Shown here piece by piece: positions 7,268 to 16,473 of a stretch of DNA of 61,545 nucleotides. The position numbers were made by a program, and so were the translations under genes. Every line of letters starts with the position of its first letter. The first letter of the stretch is position 1. Under the pieces are notes generated by a model, which had not been told where the DNA came from, searched no databases, and saw only the letters and a program-made list of their open reading frames with translations. The DNA comes from CAZFLM01 sp964519955 (GTDB taxonomy: Bacteria; Armatimonadota; Chthonomonadetes; Chthonomonadales; CAJBBX01), in NCBI GenBank assembly GCA_964519955.1, contig CAZFLM010000036.1, forward strand, positions 1 to 61,545, in the 5' to 3' direction.

Positions 7268-8536
7268 ATGAAACTCGTCTTGTCCGGCGGCCGGATCGTC
7301 GATCCATCTCAGGACCTCGACCGCGAGGGCGACCTCGTGATCGAGGATGGGCGCGTCGCCGCCATCGAACCGCCGGGCTCGGCCAAGGGCGACATCGTGC
7401 GCGACGTGCGCGGCCTCGTCGTGACGCCGGGGCTCATCGACCTGCACGTCCACCTGCGGGAGCCGGGCTTCGAGTACAAAGAGGACATCGAGAGCGGCAC
7501 GCGCGCGGCGGCGGCGGGCGGCTTTACGGCCGTGTGCTGCATGCCGAACACGAACCCGCCGATCGACACCGCCGCCGTGGTCCGCCAGATCCTGGAGCGG
7601 GCTGCACAGGTTGGCTCGGCGCGCGTCTATCCGGTGGCCGCCCTCACGCGCGGCATGGCAGGCGATGCGCTCAGCGAGGCGGTGGACCTCCACGACGCGG
7701 GCGCGGTCGCCATCTCGGACGACGCCTTCCCGATCCAGAACGCCGAGACGATGCGCCTGGGCATGGAGTACCTGGCCCAGTTCGGCTTCGTCCTGATGAC
7801 CCACAACGAGGAGAAGGCCCTCACGGCGGGCGGCGCCATGAACGAGGGTGTCACCTCGTCGGTGATGGGCGCGCCTGGCATCCCCGCGGTCTCCGAGGAC
7901 ATCGCCGCCGCGCGCAACATCCTGCTCGCCAAGGCTACGGGCTGCCGCCTCCACCTGCTGCACATCTCGACGGCCGGCACCGTGGAGCTGCTGCGCCAGG
8001 CCAAGGCCCAGGGCCTCGCGGTGACCGGCGAGACCGCGCCGCACTACTGGGCGCTCACCGACGCCGCGTGCGAGGGCTACAACACGAACGCCAAGATGAA
8101 CCCGCCGCTGCGCACCCAGGCCGACTGCGACGCGATCAAGGCTGGCCTCGCGGACGGCACCATCGACTGCATCGCCACGGACCACGCGCCGCACGCCCGC
8201 TACGAGAAGGAGTGCGAGTTCGACAAGGCGCCGTTCGGCATCCTCGGCCTGGAGACCGCGTTCGGCCTGACGTACACGCATCTCGTCGCGCCCGGGATCA
8301 TCTCGCTCGCCGAAGCCGTCAAGAAGCTGAGCGTGAACCCCGCCCGCCTGCTTGGCGTCGAGGGCGGCACTCTCGCGCCGGGCGCGCCCGCGGACGTGAG
8401 CGTGTTCGACCTGAACAAGAAGTGGGCGGTTGACCCGGACGAGTTCCGGTCCAAGTCGTACAACACGCCGTTCCGGGATCACGAGCTGCAGGGCAAGGCG
8501 GCATTCACGGTCCTCGGCGGCCGCATCATCGACTAG
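7268..8536 (+). CDS. pyrC: Dihydroorotase
   Basis: This 422-residue amidohydrolase cyclises carbamoyl aspartate to dihydroorotate, the third pyrimidine step. The metal motif is HVHLREPG with H60 and H62, followed by the class I-type sequence FTAVCCMPNTNPP. Later motifs are LHLLHISTAGTVELL and CIATDHAPHARYEKE. Length and motifs fit the bacterial class I enzyme. I use ATG 7268; a GTG two codons upstream overlaps the previous stop and could also serve. It is in one unit with pyrR and pyrB, but four other genes separate it from pyrR-pyrB and from carA. Confidence 0.95.
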   Translation: MKLVLSGGRIVDPSQDLDREGDLVIEDGRVAAIEPPGSAKGDIVRDVRGLVVTPGLIDLHVHLREPGFEYKEDIESGTRAAAAGGFTAVCCMPNTNPPIDTAAVVRQILERAAQVGSARVYPVAALTRGMAGDALSEAVDLHDAGAVAISDDAFPIQNAETMRLGMEYLAQFGFVLMTHNEEKALTAGGAMNEGVTSSVMGAPGIPAVSEDIAAARNILLAKATGCRLHLLHISTAGTVELLRQAKAQGLAVTGETAPHYWALTDAACEGYNTNAKMNPPLRTQADCDAIKAGLADGTIDCIATDHAPHARYEKECEFDKAPFGILGLETAFGLTYTHLVAPGIISLAEAVKKLSVNPARLLGVEGGTLAPGAPADVSVFDLNKKWAVDPDEFRSKSYNTPFRDHELQGKAAFTVLGGRIID

Positions 8537-8547
8537 CCGGGCGAGCC

Positions 8548-8617
8548 CTGGAGGGTGGGCCTCCGTGCCCACCGCCGCGTGGGTTGACGCCTGGAGGGTG
8601 GGCCTCCGTGCCCACCG
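8548..8617. repeat. Two tandem copies of the CTCCGT-loop hairpin repeat
   Basis: Two copies of stem GGTGGGC, loop CTCCGT, stem GCCCACC occur at 8554-8573 and 8597-8616. Each is preceded by CTGGAG. They fill the 120-base space between pyrC and the next gene. Confidence 0.85.
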
Positions 8618-8656
8618 AGACCTGCCGCAGCGAGGGAGGCAAGGAGCGCGGACAAC

Positions 8657-9361
8657 ATGTGGGGACTGCTGACGCCGCTCCTGATGGCGATCCTGATCAT
8701 CTGGCTGATGGCCCGCTGGGTCCGCCTGGATGAGTACGCCTTCTCGGTCCGCGAGCGCCTCGCGGAGCGCTTTGCCAAACGCCGCGCCCCGGAGCGCACA
8801 GAGCCCGTCGTCTCGGTCGAGGATCTGGCCCTGCGCGAGCGCTACAAGGGCCGCCGCGAGCAGGTGCTCGCGCTGACGGTGGCCGAGGCGAGGCGGCGGG
8901 TGGAGGCGGCGCTCGCGTCTGGCTTCCAGTGGCGCTACGCCGCGGCGGAGGAGCGCGAGTACGCCTATGCGAACCTGCTCGCCCCGTCGCTGCGGTCGTT
9001 CCTGGCGGACTGGGAGGCCATCGAGGACCGGTATGGCGGCGTGCGCATAGTGCGCGGCGAGCTGGCGCTCTACACGTGGCCGGATATCGCCAGCATCTCG
9101 TTCGCGCTGGAGCGGGAGCCCGGCGAGGGCATGACCGTCCAGCTCGGCGTCGACCGCGATGGCGAGCCGCTGGTGGTGCGCCGCGGCGAGGAGCGGGTGA
9201 CGGTGGTGCACAACGGCCGGCCGGGCTCGCGCGAGGTGTGGTTCTCGGAGTACCCGAGCCTGTTCCACTTCCTGCTGTTGCGGCACGAAGAGGGGGCCGC
9301 CCCGGCGCCGGACGACGACGCGATGGAGCGGGCGCGCCGCATGATCGAGGGCATGAGCTAA
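8657..9361 (+). CDS. Membrane-anchored hypothetical protein
   Basis: This 234-residue protein begins with a single strongly hydrophobic segment (MWGLLTPLLMAILIIWLMA). A basic, helical, coiled-coil-prone linker (RERLAERFAKRRAPERTE) follows, then a soluble C-terminal domain rich in charged and aromatic residues. It should be anchored to the membrane with the large domain on one face. No family is recognised. An AAGGAG ribosome site precedes ATG 8657. It sits in the same orientation between pyrC and a YtcJ-like amidohydrolase. Confidence 0.72.
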   Translation: MWGLLTPLLMAILIIWLMARWVRLDEYAFSVRERLAERFAKRRAPERTEPVVSVEDLALRERYKGRREQVLALTVAEARRRVEAALASGFQWRYAAAEEREYAYANLLAPSLRSFLADWEAIEDRYGGVRIVRGELALYTWPDIASISFALEREPGEGMTVQLGVDRDGEPLVVRRGEERVTVVHNGRPGSREVWFSEYPSLFHFLLLRHEEGAAPAPDDDAMERARRMIEGMS

Positions 9362-9424
9362 GGCGCGATCAGGGAGACCGTGAGGGGCCTCCGTGTCCGC
9401 CGCGTGTGGCGATTGTGACTGGAG

Positions 9425-9444
9425 GGCGGGTCTCCGTGCCCGCC
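9425..9444. repeat. CTCCGT-loop hairpin repeat
   Basis: Stem GGCGGGT, loop CTCCGT, stem GCCCGCC. A degenerate second copy precedes it at about 9383-9402. They occupy the 110-base space before the amidohydrolase gene. Confidence 0.75.
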
Positions 9445-9471
9445 GGTTGGGTTCCTCGCCTGGGAGTGACG

Positions 9472-11112
9472 ATGCGGGTCGACACAGTCGATACCTTGTT
9501 GGTGAACGCGAACGTGCGCACGCTGGCTGGCTCCTGCCCGTGGGGGAGCGCCGTGGCCATCTGCGGCGACCGGATCGTCGACTTCGGCGGCGCGGGGCAC
9601 TTCGCCGGCCTGATCACGGCGTTGACGCGCGTCATCGACCTGCGCGGGCTGACCGTGGTGCCCGGGTTCCACGATAGCCACATGCACGTACTGCCACACG
9701 GCGTGTTCCTGGGCTACGCGGACCTGTCGCCCGGGGCGGGCATCGGCGACCCGCGGTCGCTGGCCGCGGCGCTGCGGCAGTGGTCGGATGAGCACCCGTC
9801 GAGCCCGTGGGCCCTGGGCGGCCGGTACGATCAGAACGGGTTCCCGGGCGCGGCGCACGCGACGAGGCACGATCTCGATGCGGTGCTGCCGGATGAGCCG
9901 GCGTTTGTCGAGCACACGAGCGGCCACGCGGCCGTGGCGAACACCGCCGCGCTCAAGCTGGCCGGCATCACGCGCGACACGCCCGATCCGGCAGGTGGTA
10001 CCATTGTACGGGATGCTGCGGGCGAGCCGACTGGCGTGCTGCTGGAGACCGCCGCCGGTCTGGTGGGGCAGAAGGTGCCCGCGCCGAGCCGCGCCGAGCT
10101 GGTTGCGGCGGTCCTGCGGGCCGGGCGCGCGCTGCTGGCGGCCGGGGTGACCTCGGCGAGCGACATGAGCCTGTCGTGGATCGCCGGCCCGGACGCCATT
10201 CCGGCTTACCGCGAGGCGGTGGAGCAGGGGTACTGCGTCCGAACGGCGCTCTGCCCGTGCGCGGCGGACTTCGGCGCCCCTGCGGATGTGCCGGAGCGTG
10301 CGGCGTTTGAGCGCGAGGCCGGGCTGCCTGCGGATGGGCCGCTGTTCGTGGGGCCGATGAAGCTGTTCGCGGACGGGGCGCTGACGACGCGGACCGCCGC
10401 CCTGCGCGAGCCGTTCGTCGACGGCGCGGGAACGGGCCTGCTGATGCACCGGCCGGAGGAGCTGACGGAGTACATCCACCGCTCCCACGCTCAGGGCTGG
10501 CAGGTCGCGACGCACGCCATCGGCGACCGGGCAATCGAGCTGGTGCTGGACGCGTACGCGACGGTGGAAGCCGGGCAGCCCGCGCCGCACCGCCGCCATC
10601 GCATCGAGCACGCGATGCTGCTGGACGAGGCGCTGATCGGCCGCTGCGTGCAGGTGGGCGCGGTGCCGACGATGCAGCCGGAGTTCGTGGCGCGCCTGGG
10701 CGATGCGTACGTGCTCGGGCTGGGCGAGGAGCGCGCGGCGCGGCTCAACCCGTACCGCTCGCTGCACGATCACGGGCTGATGGTGCCGATGGGCTCCGAC
10801 TGCCCGGTGGTGCCGGGGCGCCCGCTCGACGGCATGCGCGCCGCCGTGGCACGCACCACGCCGTCCGGCCGGGTGCTGGGCGCGGAGCAATCGCTGACGC
10901 CGTGGGAGGCGTTGGTGGACTACACGATGGGCTCGGCCTACGCCGTCTTCCGAGAAGCGGAGGTCGGCCGGGTGATGACCGGGATGGTCGCGGACCTGGC
11001 GTTCTTGTCCGCCGATCCCACGACGAACGAGGGGCTGGAGCGCGCCGAGGTGGTGGGCGCGATGGTTGGTGGCCAACTGGTCCACGGGGCAGACGCACTG
11101 GAGTCGCAATGA
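9472..11112 (+). CDS. Amidohydrolase family protein, YtcJ-like
   Basis: This 546-residue metal-dependent hydrolase is of the amidohydrolase 3/YtcJ type. It shows the N-terminal metal motif VVPGFHDSHMHV (H70, H72), then HAIGDRAIE, HRIEHAMLLD and the terminal PMGSDCPVV. Characterised relatives hydrolyse N-substituted formamides or similar amides, but most are of unknown substrate. The start at 9472 has TGGGAG upstream. Its stop overlaps the carA start by ATGA, so carA translation is coupled to it. Its presence in a pyrimidine operon could be fortuitous, though it shares a fold with dihydroorotase. Confidence 0.88.
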   Translation: MRVDTVDTLLVNANVRTLAGSCPWGSAVAICGDRIVDFGGAGHFAGLITALTRVIDLRGLTVVPGFHDSHMHVLPHGVFLGYADLSPGAGIGDPRSLAAALRQWSDEHPSSPWALGGRYDQNGFPGAAHATRHDLDAVLPDEPAFVEHTSGHAAVANTAALKLAGITRDTPDPAGGTIVRDAAGEPTGVLLETAAGLVGQKVPAPSRAELVAAVLRAGRALLAAGVTSASDMSLSWIAGPDAIPAYREAVEQGYCVRTALCPCAADFGAPADVPERAAFEREAGLPADGPLFVGPMKLFADGALTTRTAALREPFVDGAGTGLLMHRPEELTEYIHRSHAQGWQVATHAIGDRAIELVLDAYATVEAGQPAPHRRHRIEHAMLLDEALIGRCVQVGAVPTMQPEFVARLGDAYVLGLGEERAARLNPYRSLHDHGLMVPMGSDCPVVPGRPLDGMRAAVARTTPSGRVLGAEQSLTPWEALVDYTMGSAYAVFREAEVGRVMTGMVADLAFLSADPTTNEGLERAEVVGAMVGGQLVHGADALESQ

Positions 11113-12200
11113 AAGCCATTCTGGCATTGGAAGATGGGACGGTATTCGAAGGTCGGTCGCTCGGCGCAGAGGGCCGCACGTACGGTGAGGTGGTCTTCAA
11201 CACGGGCATGACCGGCTACCAGGAGATCCTGACCGATCCATCCTATGCCGGGCAGATCGTCTGCTTGACGTATCCGCTCATCGGCAACTACGGCATCAAC
11301 GAAGAGGACTTCGAGTCGCGCCGCGTTCAGGTCGAGGGCTTCGTCGTTCGCCGCTCGGCGGACGAGCCCAGCAACTGGCGCTGCGGCGGCACGCTGGACG
11401 CCTTCCTCAAGGAGCGGGGCATCGTCGCTATCGAGGGCATCGACACCCGTGCCCTCACGCGTCGTCTCCGCGTCCACGGCGTCATGATGGGCGCCATCAG
11501 CACCGACGAGACCGCCGAGGAGGCGCTGGAGCGGATTCGCACCTCGCCGGGCTATTCGGGCATCGACTTCGCGCGTAAGGTAACCACGGAGCAGCCGTAC
11601 GAGTGGCCCTTCGAGGGAACACCGAAGCACCGGATCGCGCTGCTGGACTGCGGGGTCAAGTACAACATCATGCGCTGCCTGGCGTCGCTCGGGTGCCAGA
11701 CCACCGTGTACCCGTGCACGACGACGGCCGCTGAGCTGCTGGAGCGCAACCCGGACGGCATCATGCTCTCCCCCGGGCCCGGCGATCCGGCCATGCTCGA
11801 CTACCTGGTCCAGACGGTGCGCGACCTGTCCAAGCACAAGCCCATCATGGCCGTCTGCATGGGCAACCAGTTGCTCGGCCGGGCGTTCGGCGCCAGCACG
11901 TTCAAGCTGAAGTTCGGGCATCGTGGCAGCAACCACCCGGTCCGCGACCTGCAGACGGGGCGCGTGTACATTACGTCACAGAACCACGGTTTCGCAGTCG
12001 CCGGTGACGAGCTCAGAGACGGCATGGAAGTCGCGCACGTGAACCTGAACGACGGCACCGTCGAGGGACTGCGCCACCGGGAGCTGCCGATATTCTCCAT
12101 CCAGTATCACCCGGAGGCTTCGCCTGGACCCAACGACAGCCGATACTTCTTTGAGCGTTACGTACAATTGCTTGATGAGGTGTATGGATCGAAGACATGA
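11109..12200 (+). CDS. carA: Carbamoyl-phosphate synthase small (glutamine amidotransferase) subunit
   Basis: This 363-residue subunit hydrolyses glutamine and channels ammonia to CarB. The N-terminal CarA domain is clear (VFNTGMTGYQEILTDPSY). The class I amidotransferase triad is C250, H334 and E336 (AVCMGNQLLG; YHPEASPGP). The nucleophile motif is GNQ where most CarA proteins have GHQ, so one usually conserved histidine is asparagine here; the catalytic triad itself is intact. It overlaps the upstream amidohydrolase and the downstream lepB by four bases each. The large subunit gene is not adjacent: its N-terminal half begins 8.6 kb further on. Confidence 0.95.
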   Translation: MKAILALEDGTVFEGRSLGAEGRTYGEVVFNTGMTGYQEILTDPSYAGQIVCLTYPLIGNYGINEEDFESRRVQVEGFVVRRSADEPSNWRCGGTLDAFLKERGIVAIEGIDTRALTRRLRVHGVMMGAISTDETAEEALERIRTSPGYSGIDFARKVTTEQPYEWPFEGTPKHRIALLDCGVKYNIMRCLASLGCQTTVYPCTTTAAELLERNPDGIMLSPGPGDPAMLDYLVQTVRDLSKHKPIMAVCMGNQLLGRAFGASTFKLKFGHRGSNHPVRDLQTGRVYITSQNHGFAVAGDELRDGMEVAHVNLNDGTVEGLRHRELPIFSIQYHPEASPGPNDSRYFFERYVQLLDEVYGSKT

Positions 12201-12919
12201 GCGTGGAACCGATGGAGGCGCCGGAGCCAGTACAACCGGTGATCGACGAGAAGCAGCAGCGCAGGGCCGAAGCCAATCGGCGCCGCCTGCGCCGCTACCG
12301 CATCCTCTTCCCGTTCCTACTGCTGATCGTGTTCGTCGTCTGGGCGTTCACCACCAACTACATTCCGTCCGCCTCGATGGAGCCGACCCTCCGCGCGGGT
12401 GATCACATCGTCACCATGCGCTCCTGGCTGGCCTACCCGGGCGGTCGGAACCCGAAGCGCGGCGACATCATCGTCTTCGTGGTGCCGTTGCCCGAGGACA
12501 AGGGCACTCCTCAGTCCGAGCCCGACCAGAAGGTTGCGGCCGGCTCGCTGCGGCATGTCAAGGGCGACATCCTCGTCAAGCGTGTGGCGGGCCTGCCGGG
12601 CGAGACCATCCAGGTTGGCGAGCAGCGCGTCTGGATCAACGGCAAGGAGTTCCCGCGCTCAGCCATCGGCCCGGTGAAGCGCAATAGCTTCGCCGGTGCG
12701 GGCGTATGGGCAGGCTTCCAACCGCTCAAGCTCAAGGACAGCGAGGTGTTCGTGCTCGGCGATAACCCGGAGGTCAGCGACGATAGCCGCTACTGGGGGC
12801 CGCTGAACAAGGACCGCATCATCGGCCGATGCGTCGGCGTCCTGTTCCACGAGAGCGCCGAGGGTCCGAACCGCAAGTTCGACGACAAGAACAACGGGGC
12901 TGCCGAAGGCACCGACTAG
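12197..12919 (+). CDS. lepB: Signal peptidase I
   Basis: This 240-residue membrane protease removes signal peptides from exported proteins. A basic cytoplasmic segment precedes one transmembrane helix (about 36-51). The catalytic serine is S60 in PSASMEPTL and the lysine is K128 in ILVKRVAGLPGE. Box D/E follows as LGDNPEVSDDSRYWGPL. The tail after FHESAEG is acidic and probably disordered. The ATG overlaps the carA stop (ATGA). Its place inside a pyrimidine operon is unusual. Confidence 0.95.
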   Translation: MSVEPMEAPEPVQPVIDEKQQRRAEANRRRLRRYRILFPFLLLIVFVVWAFTTNYIPSASMEPTLRAGDHIVTMRSWLAYPGGRNPKRGDIIVFVVPLPEDKGTPQSEPDQKVAAGSLRHVKGDILVKRVAGLPGETIQVGEQRVWINGKEFPRSAIGPVKRNSFAGAGVWAGFQPLKLKDSEVFVLGDNPEVSDDSRYWGPLNKDRIIGRCVGVLFHESAEGPNRKFDDKNNGAAEGTD

Positions 12920-12987
12920 CCCCCCGCCCGACGAAGTCCCACGCCTTGCCGCGCCCATGCGCGGACTCCTCCACAGCGGAGTGACCG

Positions 12988-15900
12988 ATGCTGAAGGTCG
13001 TCAAGCTGCCCCTGCTAACGCGCAAGCTCGCCAGCGAGGATGCGTTCGAGCGCGCCAAGGCCTGCGACGAACTCGGCGAACTCGGTGAGCGCGGCGCCGT
13101 GCCGCACCTCACCAAGGCGCTGAACGATCGCGACGGGCGCGTCCGCGCCAACGCGTGTGCCGCCCTGGGCAAGATAGGCGATCCCCGCGCCGTGGAGCTG
13201 CTCTGCACACGCCTGGGCGAGGCCGATGCCGAAGTTCGGCAGGCCGCTTGCCGCGCGCTCGCCGCCATCGGCCAGCCCTCCACCGAGCATCTGCTCGCCA
13301 GGCTGACGGACGCCGCGTGGCAGGCGAGGCAGGCCGCCGCGACTGCGCTGGGCCTGCTGAAGGGCCCGCGCGCCGTCGCTCCCCTCGTTGCCAGGCTGCA
13401 GGATCCCGATTGGCACGTGCGTCAGGCCGCATGCCGAGCCCTCGGCCAGATCGGCGACAAGAGCGTGGCGCTCGGCATCATCAGCCGTCTCGGCGACGAG
13501 TCGAACCTGGTGCGCCAGGCGGCCGGAGACGCTGCCGACGAGCTGGACGAACGCCCGCTCGCCCGCGCGATCCTGGGTTCCCTCCGCGGCGAGCATGGCG
13601 CCATGGATGAGCTGGGGCGCCTCGCGGCTGACGGCGACGTGCGGGCCGTCGATCCCCTCCTTCAGCGCGTCAAGGACCCCGACGCACCGATGCGCCGCGC
13701 GGTCGCCGAGGCCCTCGGCTACGTGGGCGACCCCCGCGCTGTAGAACCCCTCATTGCCCGCCTGGCCGATGAGGACGCCACCGTCGCCCGCGCCGCCCGC
13801 GAAGCGCTCAATCGCCTCCGGGAAGACCTGCTGGCCGACGCCGTCGCGGGGCTCCTCAAGGGCGAGGAAGCCGCGCTCGAGACGATGCGCTCCATCGCCT
13901 CGTCCGGCGATACGCGCGCCCTGGCGCCCTTGGTTGGCATGCTCGAAGACCCGCGCCGCGAGATCGCCGAAGCCGCCGCGGAAGGTGTCGCCGCCTTCGG
14001 TGAGGCCGCCGCCCCCTCCATCACACGGGTGCTGGGCGGCGACAGCGCGCAGGCGCGGAGGATCGCGTGTCGCGCGCTGGTGGCTCTGCCCGGCGTCGAT
14101 GCGCTGTCGCTGCTGGTCGACCGGCTGAGCGACGCCGACGAGAGCGTGCGCGAAGCGGCCTGCGGCGCGCTGGCGTCGCTCGGCGAGCGCGCCACCGAGG
14201 CGCTCCTCCCGCGAGCCCAGGACGCGGATGTGGGTGTCCGCCGCGCAGCCGTGCGGGCGCTTGCGGACCTGCCCGGAGCCGGGGTGACCGCGGCCCTGCT
14301 GGCCGCCGCCGGGGATTCCGACGCCGGTGTGCGCCAGGTTGCCGCGGAGCGTCTCGGCGCCCGCGGCGATGCGCGCGCCGCCACCGCCCTCGTCCGCCTC
14401 TGCACCGATCCCGAAGCCGCGGTCCGCATGGGCGCCTTGCGCTCGCTGGAAGCTCTCGGCGATGCATCCGCCGCTGAGGCCGCTGCCGCTGCGCTGTCCG
14501 ATGCAGATCCAGGCGTGCGCGGGGCCGCCTGTGCGGCCACTGGTGCGGTGGGCGGCGCGGGAGCATGCGCGGCCCTCTGTGAGCGGCTCGCGGATGACGA
14601 TGTGCACGTGCGTGTCGCCGCGTGCGAAGCCCTGGCTCGCCTGGGCGACCGAGGCGCGTCCGGTCCGCTGATCGACACGCTGAGCGACGAGGTCGTGCAC
14701 GTACGCGAGGCCGCCGCGACCGCGCTCGAGGCGCTGGGCGAGGGCCTCATCGCGACCACCGTGCTGGACGCGCTGCGGGGCAGTGACGACGCCCTCGCCC
14801 AGGTCGAGCGCATGGTGCGCGATGGCGACAGCCGCGCCATCGGACCGCTCGTCGGCCGCCTGTCCGACCCGGCGGCATCCGCGCGCAAGCATGCAGCCGC
14901 CGCGCTGGGCCGCGCCGGCGATAAGCGCGCCGTTAAGCCGCTCATCGGCCTGCTGAGCGACGCCGAGGCGGACGTTCGCGAGGCCGCCGGCGAGGCGCTG
15001 GAGGCGCTCGGCGAGGGCGCGTTGGCCCGCACGGTACTGGGCGTCTCTCGTGGCGAGCGCGCCGCCATAGACGACCTTGTCAGCATCGCGCAGGCCGGCG
15101 ACGACCGCGTCGTGGCGCCGCTGCTGGCCCGCCTCGGCGATGCCGACTGGCACGTGCGCGCGGCGATCTGCACGGCACTCGGGCCGCTGAAGGACAAGCG
15201 CGCCACCGATCCGCTCATCGAACGCACGACCGACGGCGACTGGCACGTGCGCCACGCCGCCTGCGTCGCGCTGGGCAACCTCGCCGACGAGAAGGCCGTC
15301 GCTCCCCTGGCGGTTGCGCTCGATGACGAGGATGCCGGCGTGCGTCAGGCCGCGGCCGAGGCGCTCGTCGCGGTCGGCGGAGCAGCGGCGGAACCATTCC
15401 TGGCCCGCGTCGGCTCCGATAAGGCGCCGGTTCGCCTGTTGGCCTGTGCCTCGCTGGGCAAGCTGCGCCTGCCAGGCGCCGTCGGCCCGATCGTAGGCCT
15501 CTTGGCCGATCCCGACACGGACGTCCGGCAGGCCGCGGCCGATGCGCTGACCGCCGTCGGTGCGCCCGCGGTCGACGCCGTGATGGCGCGCCTCGGCGAC
15601 GCCAATCGCACCGTGCGCCAGGCCGCCTGCTCGATCCTGGGCCACATCGGCGAGCGGCGCGCCGCAGAGGGGCTGGTCGCCAAACTCTCCGACGGCGAGA
15701 CCACGGTCCGCCAGGCCGCGACGACCGCTTTGACGCGCCTCGGCGATGGCCGCCTGAGCGGGGTCGTGCAGGCTGTGCTGCAGGGCGATAGGGGAGCGAA
15801 CGAGGACCTGGCGGCGCTCGTGGCCGAGGGCGATGACCGCGCCATCAAGCCGCTCATCGCGCTGGCATCGAGTTCCAGCGCGGCGGTCACGCGGCGCATC

Positions 15901-16473
15901 GTGGCGGCCCTCGGCGAGGCGGGCGACGTGCGCGCAGGCGACATGCTCATCGGCTTCATCAAGGGGCAGGACCTCGAGATGAAGCAGGCGGCCGTCGCCG
16001 CGGTGAATCGGCTGTACCAGGTGGCCGCGCCGGGCGCTGCGAAGCTGCTCTGCTCCAACTGCCTCACGCGCTTCGGCGTCAAGAGCGCCCAGAGCGCCCA
16101 GTTCGGCACGATCCGGCTGTTCGGCTGCCGGCGCTGCGGCTGGTCCGCCCACGCGATGAAGGGCGTTGAGCGTGTGGTGGCGGTTCTTGACGCGGGCATG
16201 GCCACCGAGATGGAGGCGAGCGACGGCGCCGTGCTGGTGAACCTGCAGCGCCGCGACGGGCTGTTCGACTTCGACGAGGTGCGCATCGGCGTCGCGACGG
16301 CGGAGCAGATCGCGGACCTCGTGAAGCGCGTCGGCGAGGATGCGGACGCGTTCCGCAAGGGCCGCTACGCCAACGTGGCGTGCGTCGTCACGGGCGAGTT
16401 GACCGCCGACCAGATAGCCGCGCTGAAGGGCCGCTTCGGCGGCGACGTCACGACCGAGGTGTCGCCCACGTGA
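12988..16473 (+). CDS. Giant HEAT-repeat protein with C-terminal zinc ribbon
   Basis: This is a 1161-residue soluble protein. Residues about 1-1000 are a chain of roughly 31-residue HEAT repeats of the PBS-lyase type (consensus DAEVRQAACRALGxIGDPRAVEPLIARL). A longer, divergent linker of about 45 residues breaks the chain five times, starting near 184, 273, 579, 670 and 913, each with a small-G-x-x-A core followed by GDxRAxxPL. After the solenoid comes a zinc-ribbon-like pair, C1022-S-N-C1025 and C1047-R-R-C1050, and a roughly 110-residue C-terminal domain. HEAT arrays of this kind are protein-binding scaffolds, so a large adaptor is the likely role, with the partner unknown. The next gene starts within its stop codon (GTGA overlap), pointing to a functional tie with that glycosyltransferase. 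Confidence 0.88.
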   Translation: MLKVVKLPLLTRKLASEDAFERAKACDELGELGERGAVPHLTKALNDRDGRVRANACAALGKIGDPRAVELLCTRLGEADAEVRQAACRALAAIGQPSTEHLLARLTDAAWQARQAAATALGLLKGPRAVAPLVARLQDPDWHVRQAACRALGQIGDKSVALGIISRLGDESNLVRQAAGDAADELDERPLARAILGSLRGEHGAMDELGRLAADGDVRAVDPLLQRVKDPDAPMRRAVAEALGYVGDPRAVEPLIARLADEDATVARAAREALNRLREDLLADAVAGLLKGEEAALETMRSIASSGDTRALAPLVGMLEDPRREIAEAAAEGVAAFGEAAAPSITRVLGGDSAQARRIACRALVALPGVDALSLLVDRLSDADESVREAACGALASLGERATEALLPRAQDADVGVRRAAVRALADLPGAGVTAALLAAAGDSDAGVRQVAAERLGARGDARAATALVRLCTDPEAAVRMGALRSLEALGDASAAEAAAAALSDADPGVRGAACAATGAVGGAGACAALCERLADDDVHVRVAACEALARLGDRGASGPLIDTLSDEVVHVREAAATALEALGEGLIATTVLDALRGSDDALAQVERMVRDGDSRAIGPLVGRLSDPAASARKHAAAALGRAGDKRAVKPLIGLLSDAEADVREAAGEALEALGEGALARTVLGVSRGERAAIDDLVSIAQAGDDRVVAPLLARLGDADWHVRAAICTALGPLKDKRATDPLIERTTDGDWHVRHAACVALGNLADEKAVAPLAVALDDEDAGVRQAAAEALVAVGGAAAEPFLARVGSDKAPVRLLACASLGKLRLPGAVGPIVGLLADPDTDVRQAAADALTAVGAPAVDAVMARLGDANRTVRQAACSILGHIGERRAAEGLVAKLSDGETTVRQAATTALTRLGDGRLSGVVQAVLQGDRGANEDLAALVAEGDDRAIKPLIALASSSSAAVTRRIVAALGEAGDVRAGDMLIGFIKGQDLEMKQAAVAAVNRLYQVAAPGAAKLLCSNCLTRFGVKSAQSAQFGTIRLFGCRRCGWSAHAMKGVERVVAVLDAGMATEMEASDGAVLVNLQRRDGLFDFDEVRIGVATAEQIADLVKRVGEDADAFRKGRYANVACVVTGELTADQIAALKGRFGGDVTTEVSPT

